Assembly: GCA_963676415.1 (NCBI GenBank)
Contig: OY781097.1
Location: 1,302,001-1,366,000 of the forward strand
From: G963662905 sp963676415
GTDB taxonomy: Bacteria > Bacteroidota > Bacteroidia > Bacteroidales > WRLA01
Length of the DNA stretch: 64,000 nt
Reading direction: 5' to 3'
The notes under the pieces were generated by a model. It was given only the letters and a program-made list of their open reading frames with translations, searched no databases and was not told where the DNA came from. The translations under genes and the position numbers were made by a program. Of the stretch, positions 9,540 to 18,323 are shown piece by piece; the first letter of the stretch is position 1, and each line of letters starts with the position of its first letter.

Positions 9540-9590
9540 AAAAAAGGCTGTGAAAACTTAACCTCATGCTGTACGTTTTCGGACAGCCTT
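9540..9590 (-). terminator. Terminator of the MazG-like gene
   Basis: On the minus strand AAGGCTGTCC...GTTTTC pairs with GAAAAC...ACAGCCTT and is followed by a run of T (complement of A at 9540-9545). The stem begins at the stop codon of the gene ending at 9589. Confidence 0.75.
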
Positions 9591-9915
9591 ATTTTAGCTT
9601 GGGATTGTTCTTGTGCCGCCCGGCATCGCGCCTGGTTTTTTTCTCCAGGTTCTTGAGCAATGCTTCGTTCAGGTCAATACCGCATTGGTTGGCCAGGCAG
9701 ATCAGCACGAAAAGCACATCGGCCATTTCATCGGCAAGGTTTACTTCTTCATCTGATTTTTTAAAAGACTGTTCGCCATAGCTGCGCGCCATGATACGGG
9801 CCACCTCGCCCACTTCTTCCATGAGTATGGCCGTGTTGGTCAGTTCATTGAAATATCGGATACCGGTGGTGTTGATCCATTCATCCACTATTTTTTGTGC
9901 TTCTTCTATGCTCAT
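9589..9915 (-). CDS. MazG-like nucleotide pyrophosphohydrolase
   Basis: 108 aa from ATG 9915. Contains the all-alpha NTP pyrophosphohydrolase pattern: LMEEVGEVAR (EExxE-like) and LADEMADVLFVLICLAN (ExxD), which bind the metal ions that hydrolyse nucleoside triphosphates to monophosphates, often for house-cleaning. An in-frame extension to 9972 reads through an AT-rich spacer and is rejected. Divergent from the AI-2E-type permease with about 60 bases between. Confidence 0.88.
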   Translation of the reverse strand: MSIEEAQKIVDEWINTTGIRYFNELTNTAILMEEVGEVARIMARSYGEQSFKKSDEEVNLADEMADVLFVLICLANQCGIDLNEALLKNLEKKTRRDAGRHKNNPKLK

Positions 9916-9978
9916 TTTATTTTTCGTTTGGACTACAAAAATTAGTATTTTAGACCTCAATTCCAAACACAAGCCATC

Positions 9979-11091
9979 GTGAGCCCGACAATTGACCCGA
10001 AATTACTCAAATTAACACTCATTCTGCTGTTTGCAGTTTTGCTTGTTTATATCCTTTCTGCAGCCAAAGCTTTTTTAAGCCCCATTGCGCTGGGCGCGCT
10101 TTTTGCCTATATGGTTTTTCCCGTAGTCCATTTTTTTGAACGGAAAAAAGTACCGCAAAACCTGTCCATTCTGCTTGGTATTTTCCTGATATTGGTTTTG
10201 ATTGCAGCCGGCGGCTTCCTGATGTTCCGACAGCTGGAGCATATGCTGGGCGATATCCACAGCCTGAAACGCCAGGCAATGCTCAATGTGGATCATTTCG
10301 AGCAGTTTATCGAAGATACTTTTGGGGTTTCGGCCATAAAACAAAATGTTTGGATCAAAAATAAAATCAACGAGCTCTTTCAAAGCGGGAGCAATTTTGC
10401 AAACCTTACGCTCAATGCCACTGCCGGAACGCTTTTTAAAATGGGCATGCTGCCGGTATTTATTTTTTATTTGCTGCGCTACCGCGAACGCCTGGGAAGT
10501 TTCCTTTTAAAAATTGTTCCAACATACCGCATGAAGGAAACACAGCGATTTATCAAAACATCATCGCTTATAGCACAACGCTATATGTTTGGTGTTTTCA
10601 GTGTGGTGCTCATCCTGTCGGTTATTAATTCTGCCGGTTTGTACATCATTGGCCTGAAATACGCCATTGCTTTTGGGATTATCTCTGCGGCTTTTAATTT
10701 TATTCCCTATTTCGGGACCTGGATCGGGGCATTTTTCCCCATCACTTTTGCGCTTATCAGTTCGCCCGATCCCAATACCGCACTTTATGTATTTTTGTTT
10801 TTTGCGCTCATCCAGTTTACCGAAAACAATATTCTTACGCCCAATATCACCGGGGCCTATGTGCGGCTCAATCCGCTTTTCACTATTCTTGGCCTCATTG
10901 CGGGCGGAATGCTCTGGGGCGTTACCGGAATGTTTGTGGTCATTCCCATCCTGGCTGTGCTGCGCAATGTGATGGAACATTTCGAAGAGCTGAAACCCTA
11001 TGCCTACCTCATGGGCATCGAAAGCAATCGTGAGAATTATGTCCGCTGGCTGAGGCTCAAAGCGTTTTTCAGTTTCCGCCGGAAGAGGTAG
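9979..11091 (+). CDS. AI-2E/PerM-family membrane transporter
   Basis: 370 aa, starting with GTG at 9979. About eight membrane segments; the family signature region near residues 225-300 includes FNFIPYFGTWIGAFFP and the later LNPLFTILGLIAGGMLWG, where family members have conserved Gly/Pro. Members include autoinducer-2 exporters and Na+/H+ antiporters, so the substrate cannot be told. Followed by a convergent gene with a perfect palindrome between them. Confidence 0.88.
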   Translation: MSPTIDPKLLKLTLILLFAVLLVYILSAAKAFLSPIALGALFAYMVFPVVHFFERKKVPQNLSILLGIFLILVLIAAGGFLMFRQLEHMLGDIHSLKRQAMLNVDHFEQFIEDTFGVSAIKQNVWIKNKINELFQSGSNFANLTLNATAGTLFKMGMLPVFIFYLLRYRERLGSFLLKIVPTYRMKETQRFIKTSSLIAQRYMFGVFSVVLILSVINSAGLYIIGLKYAIAFGIISAAFNFIPYFGTWIGAFFPITFALISSPDPNTALYVFLFFALIQFTENNILTPNITGAYVRLNPLFTILGLIAGGMLWGVTGMFVVIPILAVLRNVMEHFEELKPYAYLMGIESNRENYVRWLRLKAFFSFRRKR

Positions 11092-11095
11092 TTCC

Positions 11096-11128
11096 ATTCA
11101 TCGGATGACTTTGAGTCATCCGATGAAT
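11096..11128. terminator. Perfect palindrome between convergent genes
   Basis: Arms of 15 bases (ATTCATCGGATGACT and its exact complement) with a 3-base loop TTG, 5 bases after the permease stop and 12 before the end of the convergent PKD gene. There is no T-run on either side, so it is an unusual terminator or a protein/RNA-structure site. Confidence 0.5.
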
Positions 11129-11139
11129 AAAACCAATGT

Positions 11140-12774
11140 TCAATCATGAAAAATCAACAAAGGGTCAGGCTTACTATGCTCCACAGCCTGGGTGGTATCC
11201 GAATTCTTGCAGCCCTGCACATCCGTTACTTCCACAATTACTCTCAGCGTGGTATCCGCATAAAAGCTGGTATCCGTTGAGCCGTTTTGCCAGAGATAGG
11301 ATTGAAAATCCCCCGGCCAGAGGTCAACTCCGTAGCCTTCGCAAAAGCCTGTGTCTGTAGGCAAAAGTGGTGTGGGCAGGGGATGGATGAGAATTTCCTG
11401 CACGGTGGTGTCGTTCAAGCTGTTATTATAGCCAATTACACTGACCTGATAAGCTCCGGTATCTTCATAAACATGAAAGGGGAAAAAGGAATCCGAATAA
11501 TTGGCCGCACCACTGGCCGGATCGCCAAAATCCCAGAAAACAGAATCCTGGGAGGCAGTATCAGTAATGGCAAAGAAGGTGGTGTCCCCAATACAATGGC
11601 CTTCCCAGCTGAAATTGGCGGGGTTGAAGAAGGATTGGATGAAGGCGGGGAGGCCTGACCTTGCTACATGTTGACCAGAACCGTCATCCAGAAATACAGC
11701 AGAATCAATAAAAACACAGTCTGAACCTGTTTTATTCGGATATTCAATAATGCTTAAATAAGGATAATAACCTCTACTAATATAAATTCGATTATCCGGG
11801 CCAATTTGCATGGCTGCAAAAATATGATTAGAGCCTGATACACTGATTACAGAGCCTGAATTTATGACAGCTAATGAATCATAGGAGCTTAAGTCGTACT
11901 GTATTATTTTTGTGCTATTCGAGTAATCACAAAATCCTTGATATATCTTTTTTTCATTTGGTGAGAACTCAATGCCATAAGCATCATAGTTTTGGAAAGA
12001 AGGAAATGTTATAGGGTTAGACAAAAGAGCTGATTCATTATCGAATTTAAAGATTTGAAATGATTCGTCATTACATACGGCACAACATAAGTAATGACCT
12101 TGCATAGACGCCTTCATATAACCGGTAATAGAACCAGTTGCGCCATGATGCCTTAAGCCGATGCTGCATGATACCGGTATTGTATGTATGGAATCCTGAT
12201 CAACAAGATAGGAAATAAAGGTATTGGTGTTCCACAAATGACTAACCACCCAAAAAGATACTCCATCTGCATGTTGCACAGAAGTAACCATCTCGTGAAC
12301 AGGGCCTGCTAAATAATGATTTACCGTTTCGGCTACCGCGCCCCTGCCTGAATCAAGTGCCATATTTACAATGGAATAGCGTAAGCCATTTTCTTCTGCC
12401 CGCCTGGCAACAGTAAACACATAAAACAAACTGTCATTTCCCGGCCAGGGCACAATAATTGCCGACATTGATGAGGAAGGATGCCCAGCAAGGTTACTTC
12501 CATTGATCATAATATTATGCTCCCTGTTCCATATCTTTGAACCTTCCGTATAGAACAGGAGGTTGCCAGCTGTATCGGATATGCTCGCACAGCCTTCTTC
12601 CTGATAGATTTGCCCGTCAAACACTGCCTGAGGACTGCCATCGGGTGTGTTGAAAGTTATACCTGCATTATTACCAAAATACCAATTGTTGGCCTGTTTG
12701 TTCTGGGCATACAAAACACCTGTCCAAAAAAATGAACTTACAATAAGCAACAACAGGTGTTTCCGGCATAACAT
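11140..12774 (-). CDS. Secreted propeller-like protein with C-terminal PKD domain
   Basis: 544 aa with a signal peptide (ending near VLYAQ). Residues 25-385 carry repeated motifs such as NNWYFGNNAG, GNLLFYTEG and GPDNRIYISRG, suggesting a beta-propeller. Residues about 400-480 form a PKD domain (FWDFGDPASG, YEDTGAYQVSVIGYN), followed by an Ig-like piece (FCEGYGVDLWPGDFQSYLWQ). It ends abruptly (EHSKPDPLL) without a recognisable type IX sorting domain. A paralogue at 50404-52027 is frameshifted but ends at the same point. A -7 box ends 4 bases before the ATG. Function unknown; probably cell-surface or extracellular. Confidence 0.78.
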   Translation of the reverse strand: MLCRKHLLLLIVSSFFWTGVLYAQNKQANNWYFGNNAGITFNTPDGSPQAVFDGQIYQEEGCASISDTAGNLLFYTEGSKIWNREHNIMINGSNLAGHPSSSMSAIIVPWPGNDSLFYVFTVARRAEENGLRYSIVNMALDSGRGAVAETVNHYLAGPVHEMVTSVQHADGVSFWVVSHLWNTNTFISYLVDQDSIHTIPVSCSIGLRHHGATGSITGYMKASMQGHYLCCAVCNDESFQIFKFDNESALLSNPITFPSFQNYDAYGIEFSPNEKKIYQGFCDYSNSTKIIQYDLSSYDSLAVINSGSVISVSGSNHIFAAMQIGPDNRIYISRGYYPYLSIIEYPNKTGSDCVFIDSAVFLDDGSGQHVARSGLPAFIQSFFNPANFSWEGHCIGDTTFFAITDTASQDSVFWDFGDPASGAANYSDSFFPFHVYEDTGAYQVSVIGYNNSLNDTTVQEILIHPLPTPLLPTDTGFCEGYGVDLWPGDFQSYLWQNGSTDTSFYADTTLRVIVEVTDVQGCKNSDTTQAVEHSKPDPLLIFHD

Positions 12775-12778
12775 AATA

Positions 12779-12786
12779 CAAAATTA
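12779..12786 (-). promoter_or_regulatory. -7 promoter element TAATTTTG of the PKD gene
   Basis: TAnnTTTG match whose last base is 4 bases from the ATG at 12774; predicts a leaderless or almost leaderless mRNA. The ATG is needed to keep the charged start of the signal peptide. Confidence 0.5.
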
Positions 12787-12825
12787 GGGCTTTATTCGTA
12801 TAAAACGTAAAGCCACGACAAAACT

Positions 12826-13266
12826 TTATTGTTTAATAATTTTCCACTCTCGCCGCAAACTACCCGATTTAATGCGCAGCAGGTAAATGCCTGCAGGTTG
12901 ATCGCTCAGGTCAATTTGCTGGCGGTTTTCTGTGGATTTGATGCGTTGAAGCAGGCTGCCGCTAAGGGTATAAACCTCAAATTGCGGCAGTACATCATTT
13001 TCAAACCCCTGGCTTTCCAATATAAGCAAGCCTTGTGTTGGGTTTGGATAAATTTTAACGGTAGCTTCTCCAAGCGTTTCCTGCAAAGGTTTGGGCAGCT
13101 CAGACTCCCCTTGCAAGCTGTCGTTGAAGTTGGCTGTGGCCTCCAGGTCCTTGCCCAAATCTACGATACGGGCGGTGCGGTTGCCGTTTTCGTCGTATTG
13201 GTAGGTGGTTTGGGCGAAAGAATAATAGCTACAAAGCAATAGTCCTATTAAGTATATAATTCTCAT
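12826..13266 (-). CDS. Short type IX-sorted protein with an RHS/YD-like N-terminus
   Basis: 146 aa. Signal peptide to about residue 18, then TYQYDENGNRTARI, which resembles one YD/RHS repeat, and a C-terminal type A sorting domain beginning at IYPNPTQGLLIL with the closing GIYLLRIKSG...WKIIKQ. So it is probably exported by the type IX system. It sits between the Imm26-like gene and the PKD gene, all on the minus strand. It could be the remains of a large RHS gene of which only the ends were kept, or a normal small surface protein. Confidence 0.8.
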   Translation of the reverse strand: MRIIYLIGLLLCSYYSFAQTTYQYDENGNRTARIVDLGKDLEATANFNDSLQGESELPKPLQETLGEATVKIYPNPTQGLLILESQGFENDVLPQFEVYTLSGSLLQRIKSTENRQQIDLSDQPAGIYLLRIKSGSLRREWKIIKQ

Positions 13267-13272
13267 GATAAA

Positions 13273-13758
13273 TTATTTAGGGTAACTAAATTTATAATTG
13301 TCGGTTTTGATTTTATGAAACAGGCCAAATGGGTTTATAACTAGGCCAACGTTATATAAACTCGTTTTTGAATCTAACTTGCCAACTTCAATTGGTTTAT
13401 TATTTATTTCCCATATGTACCATCTGTCTGATATCTCTTTTTTCACAAAACCATAATCCTCAGTATGTCTAAACATGATTTTTTCATCCCGATCTAATAT
13501 TGCTCCTTTGCCGGCTGGATCCCACAATTTATGGAATAATCCGCCCCTAATCATTGTATGTGCGTAAAAATCAATATCATCTGAAGTTATTTCACTCGTA
13601 ACTGGATTATACTTTATTTCATAGCTTCGCTTAAATACTGCTACAACTTGGCTATTTAATTGTGTTGTGTCTTTCGTAATATATTGAAAGTATCTCTTAT
13701 TGTTGGAGTTGAGTTTTACTTCAAACACCCCCCCTGGTTTAATTAATATTCGTTTCAT
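13273..13758 (-). CDS. Imm26-like putative immunity protein
   Basis: 161 aa, no signal peptide. Starts IKPGGVFEVKL and contains RYFQYITKDTTQLNSQVV, DIDFYAHTMI and LVINPFGLFHKIKT, the conserved pattern I associate from memory with the Imm26 (HocA-like) immunity family of polymorphic toxin loci. It lies 5-6 bases upstream of the type IX gene and about 650 bases downstream of the RHS tip gene on the same strand, which fits an immunity role. Family assignment needs a profile search; alternative is a general cytoplasmic beta-rich protein. Confidence 0.55.
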   Translation of the reverse strand: MKRILIKPGGVFEVKLNSNNKRYFQYITKDTTQLNSQVVAVFKRSYEIKYNPVTSEITSDDIDFYAHTMIRGGLFHKLWDPAGKGAILDRDEKIMFRHTEDYGFVKKEISDRWYIWEINNKPIEVGKLDSKTSLYNVGLVINPFGLFHKIKTDNYKFSYPK

Positions 13759-14021
13759 AAGCTATCATTGCCTTATTATTAAACATGAAATTCTTCAATA
13801 TTTTGTCGTCTTTAAAAGCATCTTCAGGCGACCAATCAAGACTACTATCAGCCGAATCAACACTAAAATCATAACTCACCTAACAGTCTATGATTGGCCG
13901 GTATTTTAATGGCTCCGATTCGAAAGGACATATCGAAAAAATCTTCCTGTGCTGTGAGAATCTGCACACAGCTAAGCAGAAAGAGCAATGCGATCAGGTA
14001 TATATTTTTTATAAACAGCAT
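13739..14021 (-). pseudogene. Small secreted protein split by a frameshift
   Basis: Two overlapping short reading frames are too small to be noticed alone. The first (14021-13869, 50 aa) has a signal peptide (MLFIKNIYLIALLFLLS...) and stops at TGA; the second (from about 13879 to 13739) continues in another frame with SYDFSVDSADSSLDWSPEDA and ends 20 bases inside the next gene. Joined by one frame change they would give a protein of about 95 aa. This suggests a recently broken gene in the RHS island, although two separate small genes cannot be excluded. Confidence 0.45.
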
Positions 14022-14036
14022 TTTATTAAACCAAAG

Positions 14037-14390
14037 TTATTCAAAAATCAAATAGCTGGTATCTTTATCGGCAACAAGTATAATTGTGTCACTGTTTTTC
14101 CTTTTTTTTACAAAAAAAGGCAAAGGGTACCTAGATACCTCGGCTAAATTTTCATTTTTATCAATACAAGAAATACATCCAGAGCACAATATAATGGAAT
14201 CATTCAAAACCCATTGTCCTCGATTATAATACGATTTTGTTATTTTAATATTTATTGCATCGTTTTTTGAAATCTCCAGTAATTTTTCATCTGATCTGCT
14301 TAAAACAAACCTGTCTATTACAATTATTAAGGCAAATGCACAGATTGTTACCAGAGAGTATTTTACACTAAATTTATTATTTAACTTCAT
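14037..14390 (-). CDS. Membrane-anchored protein of unknown function in RHS island
   Basis: 117 aa with one N-terminal membrane segment (about residues 12-30, LVTICAFALIIVIDRF) and the rest outside the cytoplasm by positive-inside reasoning. It has a CSGCISC cysteine cluster around residue 70. I do not recognise the family. It starts 12 bases after the RHS tip gene on the same strand, the usual place for an immunity gene; a membrane/periplasmic immunity protein is an inference only. Confidence 0.6.
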   Translation of the reverse strand: MKLNNKFSVKYSLVTICAFALIIVIDRFVLSRSDEKLLEISKNDAINIKITKSYYNRGQWVLNDSIILCSGCISCIDKNENLAEVSRYPLPFFVKKRKNSDTIILVADKDTSYLIFE

Positions 14391-14402
14391 TGTTTAAATT
14401 CA

Positions 14403-15854
14403 TTATTTTCTCATATCGCTTATTATCTTATGAATATCCTTTGGATTTTTACCAGTCACACCATAATTAACATTAAAAAACCCAATAGGGCTTACTCCAA
14501 TCCCTACACCAAACCCGTAGCCAACCACATATTCGTTATCCCTCATAGGGGCATAAACAGCAGTAATACCTAAAGCTAGTATGTTTGCAAAACCAACATT
14601 CATCTCAAACCTAGGTCCAGTAAACACCTCCGGCGTTAATTTCTTTAAAGGACCCGAATAGTATAAATCCATTAATTCTGCAGTAAGAGTAACTTCTAAT
14701 CCTCCAACACCAACTGATACATCTGTGAGAGGAACTGTTTCCCCGGCATGTTTTCCTTGCAAAATTTTAACACCACCTGCTTCTACCCCAACATTTAATC
14801 CCGCTGAACCGTTGGCTGAAATTGTACCTGCCACTGCGTCACCTGATATTAAATGCCTAGTTCTTCCTGTTATGGACGCCATCATTAATCCCCGCCCAAA
14901 AAATCCAGCATGAATTCCATGATTTAGCCCTGCACTAATTGCTCCGTTTCTTGCTCCATCCCAAAATTTGCCACCAGCAATTTCAGCACCAACACCTCTG
15001 GCTAAGGCACCACTTGCAGTAGTTCCAAAGGCCTGTGTAAATTTGTTTTCAGTACCAGACAATAAGCTGCCAGTCCCTGTTGCGGCAAGAGAGCCAAATG
15101 CTCCTGACAAAAATCCAGAAGAGAAATCGCCTCCGCTAGCATCAGACATAAGCCCCCCTAATGTTCCATGCGATAAAGTTTGAAAAGCAACTCTCCCAAA
15201 TCCTGTTATTTGATTAGCTAATTGGCCTATTCCAAAGGACAAGCCTCCTCCGATACCACCAAGAAGGGCGGACTTAAATGCACCATCAAAGAACGATTTA
15301 TTATTGGCAAGGTTTGAAATGCCATTTGTTGTTATGCCAATGGCTGCACCTATAAGCATGGGTATTATAAACTCCCCACTCGGATCCGAATACTTCAAAG
15401 GGTTATTCAAACAGTAGGCATAGCGGTTCAGGTTCTGTGGCATATCCGGAGCTTGCACATAAGGATCAGGGCTCAGGAAAGCGCCCACAAGGGGATCATA
15501 AGCCCTGCCGTTCATATTGATCAGATCAAAAGCATCGATATGCTCATGTCCGGTATAGCCACGGCTGGTTATATAATCGGCAGGGTCGGAGAAGAGCGGT
15601 GCCGTAAGGCTGCCGTCATAGGCTTGCAGCTCGCGGCGTTCGCCCCAGGCATTAAAGCTGTAATAGAGTGCATCATCCGTGCTTTGGGCACCATCATCCA
15701 CCAAAGCGTATATAGTCCCCAGGTAATCGGTGAGCACATACTTCATTTCATCGCGGCCGTCATCATCACTGATGTGCATTGCCACCAGCGCGTCGGGTGA
15801 AGAAATGTAGGAAAGGTAATGGGTTTCGCTGCCCCTTTGTATGCGTTCTACCAT
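14403..15854 (-). CDS. 5'-truncated RHS-repeat core protein with unknown C-terminal tip
   Basis: 483 aa. Residues 1-160 are the end of an RHS shell: YVLTDYLGTIYALVDD, FNAWGERRELQ, GYTGHEHID and the core motif NGRAYDPLVGAFLSPDPY...NRYAYCLNNPLKYSDPSGE. The rest (161-483) is a Gly/Ala-rich segment and a beta-rich end that I do not recognise as a known toxin. Normal RHS proteins have over 1000 residues before the core; here homology starts at IFGGMVER and upstream the frame closes after about ten codons. So this is an orphan tip cassette or a remnant. A TATCTTTG box sits 5 bases before the ATG and could allow expression. Confidence 0.75.
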   Translation of the reverse strand: MVERIQRGSETHYLSYISSPDALVAMHISDDDGRDEMKYVLTDYLGTIYALVDDGAQSTDDALYYSFNAWGERRELQAYDGSLTAPLFSDPADYITSRGYTGHEHIDAFDLINMNGRAYDPLVGAFLSPDPYVQAPDMPQNLNRYAYCLNNPLKYSDPSGEFIIPMLIGAAIGITTNGISNLANNKSFFDGAFKSALLGGIGGGLSFGIGQLANQITGFGRVAFQTLSHGTLGGLMSDASGGDFSSGFLSGAFGSLAATGTGSLLSGTENKFTQAFGTTASGALARGVGAEIAGGKFWDGARNGAISAGLNHGIHAGFFGRGLMMASITGRTRHLISGDAVAGTISANGSAGLNVGVEAGGVKILQGKHAGETVPLTDVSVGVGGLEVTLTAELMDLYYSGPLKKLTPEVFTGPRFEMNVGFANILALGITAVYAPMRDNEYVVGYGFGVGIGVSPIGFFNVNYGVTGKNPKDIHKIISDMRK

Positions 15855-15859
15855 ACCGC

Positions 15860-15867
15860 CAAAGATA
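15860..15867 (-). promoter_or_regulatory. -7-like element TATCTTTG before the RHS tip
   Basis: Matches TAnnTTTG, 5 bases before the ATG at 15854. Part of it also encodes the IFGG residues conserved in RHS proteins, so the match may be a coincidence of coding. Confidence 0.35.
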
Positions 15868-16017
15868 GTTTTATTTTTTATTTGTGATGAATACTATTTG
15901 TGATTATTTATCGGATAGCCCTGATATTTATTAAATTTTGATATTGAAGCCAGTAATACATGATGAATTTAATTTTGAAATAATTTTTGAATATACTTTT
16001 ATGCTAAGATGTTTTTT

Positions 16018-16025
16018 TAACTTTG
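16018..16025 (+). promoter_or_regulatory. -7 promoter element TAACTTTG
   Basis: TAnnTTTG match 29 bases before the ATG at 16055; it supports this ATG rather than the in-frame extension starting at 15938. Confidence 0.45.
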
Positions 16026-16054
16026 CATTTTCTAATCAAAGTCTTTATTCAATT

Positions 16055-18051
16055 ATGAAAACCAATATTCTTGCAATTATTTTAGTAGCATTGATAACAT
16101 TTGGGTCAAAAGCCCAAACCGTATTTTTAGAAGACTTCAACGAAAGTTCAATTTTCCCGGAAGGGTGGGAACTTAAAGCCATTCCAGAGGATGAGAATGT
16201 AGTGGATTATAGTTTAGTTGGATCAAGCTGGTGCTTAGATGAGGGCAGGGAATTCAGGCTATTCTTTAACCATTTTTTAAACGGGGAAAGGCGCCGAGCA
16301 GTAGGATGGAATTAATTTCACCACAATTAGACATGTCAGATTTTGACCAATTGAATTTTTCTATGGATTTCTATCGTCTGGAGTTTGACCTTTTGGCTGG
16401 AGAATGGCGTATATATTTGTATGCCAATAATAACCAAATGGATGATTGGGTGAAAATCTATACACATGATTATACCAGGGGTACGGGTTGGATGGAATTT
16501 AAAAGGAGTGTTCCTTTTATTTGCTCTCTTGATTCAAGTATTTTCCGCCGGGAAGGATTCCAGTTTATGTTTATGTTAGATGAGAACATTGGACCACTCA
16601 GTAACGGTAACCATTGGTTCAATATTGATAATATTAAAATCGAAGTACCGCAACAGATAGATTTGGCTCTTTTTGATCGTTATCCGGATCAGCATATAGC
16701 TAATGACAGCCTTTATATTCCTAAAGCACGCATAATAAATAAAGGTATTGATCTGGCGGGAGGAAAAGTGCATTGTACTATCAGGGAGCATCTCAGTAAT
16801 GAGCTGGTTTATGAAGAAACTATAGATGTTCAGGAAATGGCGCGTATGGATACCTTAAGTTTGGATTTTCCTGGTTTTTATTTACCCTATACAAACCATT
16901 TATTCCATCTTGACTTTGACCTGGAATGTGAGGGGGATATTGTGTTGGATAATAATAATGTCAGCTTTAACATAGATACTTACGCGGCCCCGTTCCATAA
17001 CTGGATTGGATTGAACCTGTTTTACTCTACAGAATATAGCCTGGGTATTTGTGAAAGAGATTGTTATAGGCAATTACTCAGAAATTTGGATACACTGGAT
17101 CAAATAAAACAGTTATTACCAAAGGCCAGTATTGTTAATTATGTATATGATGATGTGCCAGACTCGTTAAGTTGTCAGACGACAGTCTCTTTTATGACCG
17201 ACCTTGGGATTGCCTATGCCCCCTCAGTATTAATTCCAATGACGGAAGAAGCTTATATTCCCAGGTTTAGCCTTTACCCACGACGGGTTTTTAGGTCTTT
17301 TGAGTATGCATGGGAGTTTGGCGACTTAGATTTGTTTAATTATTATAAGCAAATAGCAGATTACCGGTCCCCCTTTACACTGGATATCTACGGCACCCAT
17401 ACAGGTCTGGATTATAGTGTCATGGTAGAACTCACACCCAAAGCCCCGATCGTAAATGACCGCTTAAAGCTGCGCACTGTAATCACCCGCTCCCATGTGC
17501 CGTCTAATGCCAATCCGGAAATACCAGACCAATACCGTGTCGAGTATTTCGACGATGCAGTCCAAATGGCCCTGCCCGATACCAACGGCATTGCCTTTGC
17601 CATGGACGGATCGGAGACCAGCGCCAAGCAATGGGAAATGTCTTTCAGTTTAAAGGATTTCTGGGATCCGGAGCAGGTGAAGATCGTAACTTATGTGCAG
17701 GATACATTCACCTACGACATCCTGCAATGCCGTGCTGTGCCCCTGCAAAACCTTTGGGGCGTGGGCATGGAAGAAGAAGCGCAAACGCCTGCAGAAAGCG
17801 TCCTTATCAGTCCCAATCCGGCAAAAGACATGCTTTATGCGCAGCTCATGCTGGAAATGCCGGCCAATGTGGATTTCCGCCTCTTCGATATCAATGGCCG
17901 CGACCTGGGCATCCTGAAAAGAAGCTTCCTGGGTGCTGGAAACCACAAAGTACAGATCAACATACCGGAGCACATAAAAACAGGCATCTACATCCTGCAA
18001 ACCGAAACAGATCGTGAGCTTTATTCGCAGAAACTGAATATTGTGCGCTAA
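16055..18051 (+). pseudogene. Type IX-sorted choice-of-anchor-J protein, frameshifted near its N-terminus
   Basis: The first frame (16055-16315) has a signal peptide and the start of a choice-of-anchor-J/MAM-like domain (FLEDFNESSIFPEGWELKAI). It ends at a stop, and the second frame (from about 16306) continues directly with ELISPQLDMSDFDQLNFSMD, the next strand of the same domain, finishing it with HWFNIDNIKIEV. The remaining 450 residues end in a type A sorting domain (ISPNPAKDMLY...GIYILQTETD). One single-base change near 16295-16312 would restore a protein of about 665 aa. Could be a pseudogene, a phase-variable site or a sequencing error. Confidence 0.75.
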
Positions 18052-18069
18052 TGCTTTGACATAATGATA

Positions 18070-18103
18070 ATCATAGAGTCGTGGTACAATGCGGCTCTAC
18101 GAT
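18070..18103 (+). terminator. Hairpin after the adhesin gene
   Basis: Imperfect 12-base arms (ATCATAGAGTCG with CGGCTCTACGAT, 10 of 12 pairing) and a 10-base loop, 19 bases after the stop at 18051. No strong T-run, so only a probable terminator. Confidence 0.45.
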
Positions 18104-18323
18104 TCCACTCTCTCCTCATCCATTCCTACACCTTCAAAATTTTGGTGCTAAGCGGTATCCAAGTCATTCCAGTATGTCCCGCCTTATTATCCTGTACCTT
18201 TGTACTATTTTTATTATCAGTATTTTATGATGTTTGCACGGAAGCCTGCAAATTCCTGCGGGCTTTTACCGACATTCTTTGTATTTTCGTCCTTAAGAAA
18301 GGAAACACACAAAATACACGCAG

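Noticed and set aside
16295..16315. Programmed ribosomal frameshift in the adhesin gene
   Set aside because: No slippery heptamer or clear downstream structure is visible; mutation or error is simpler.
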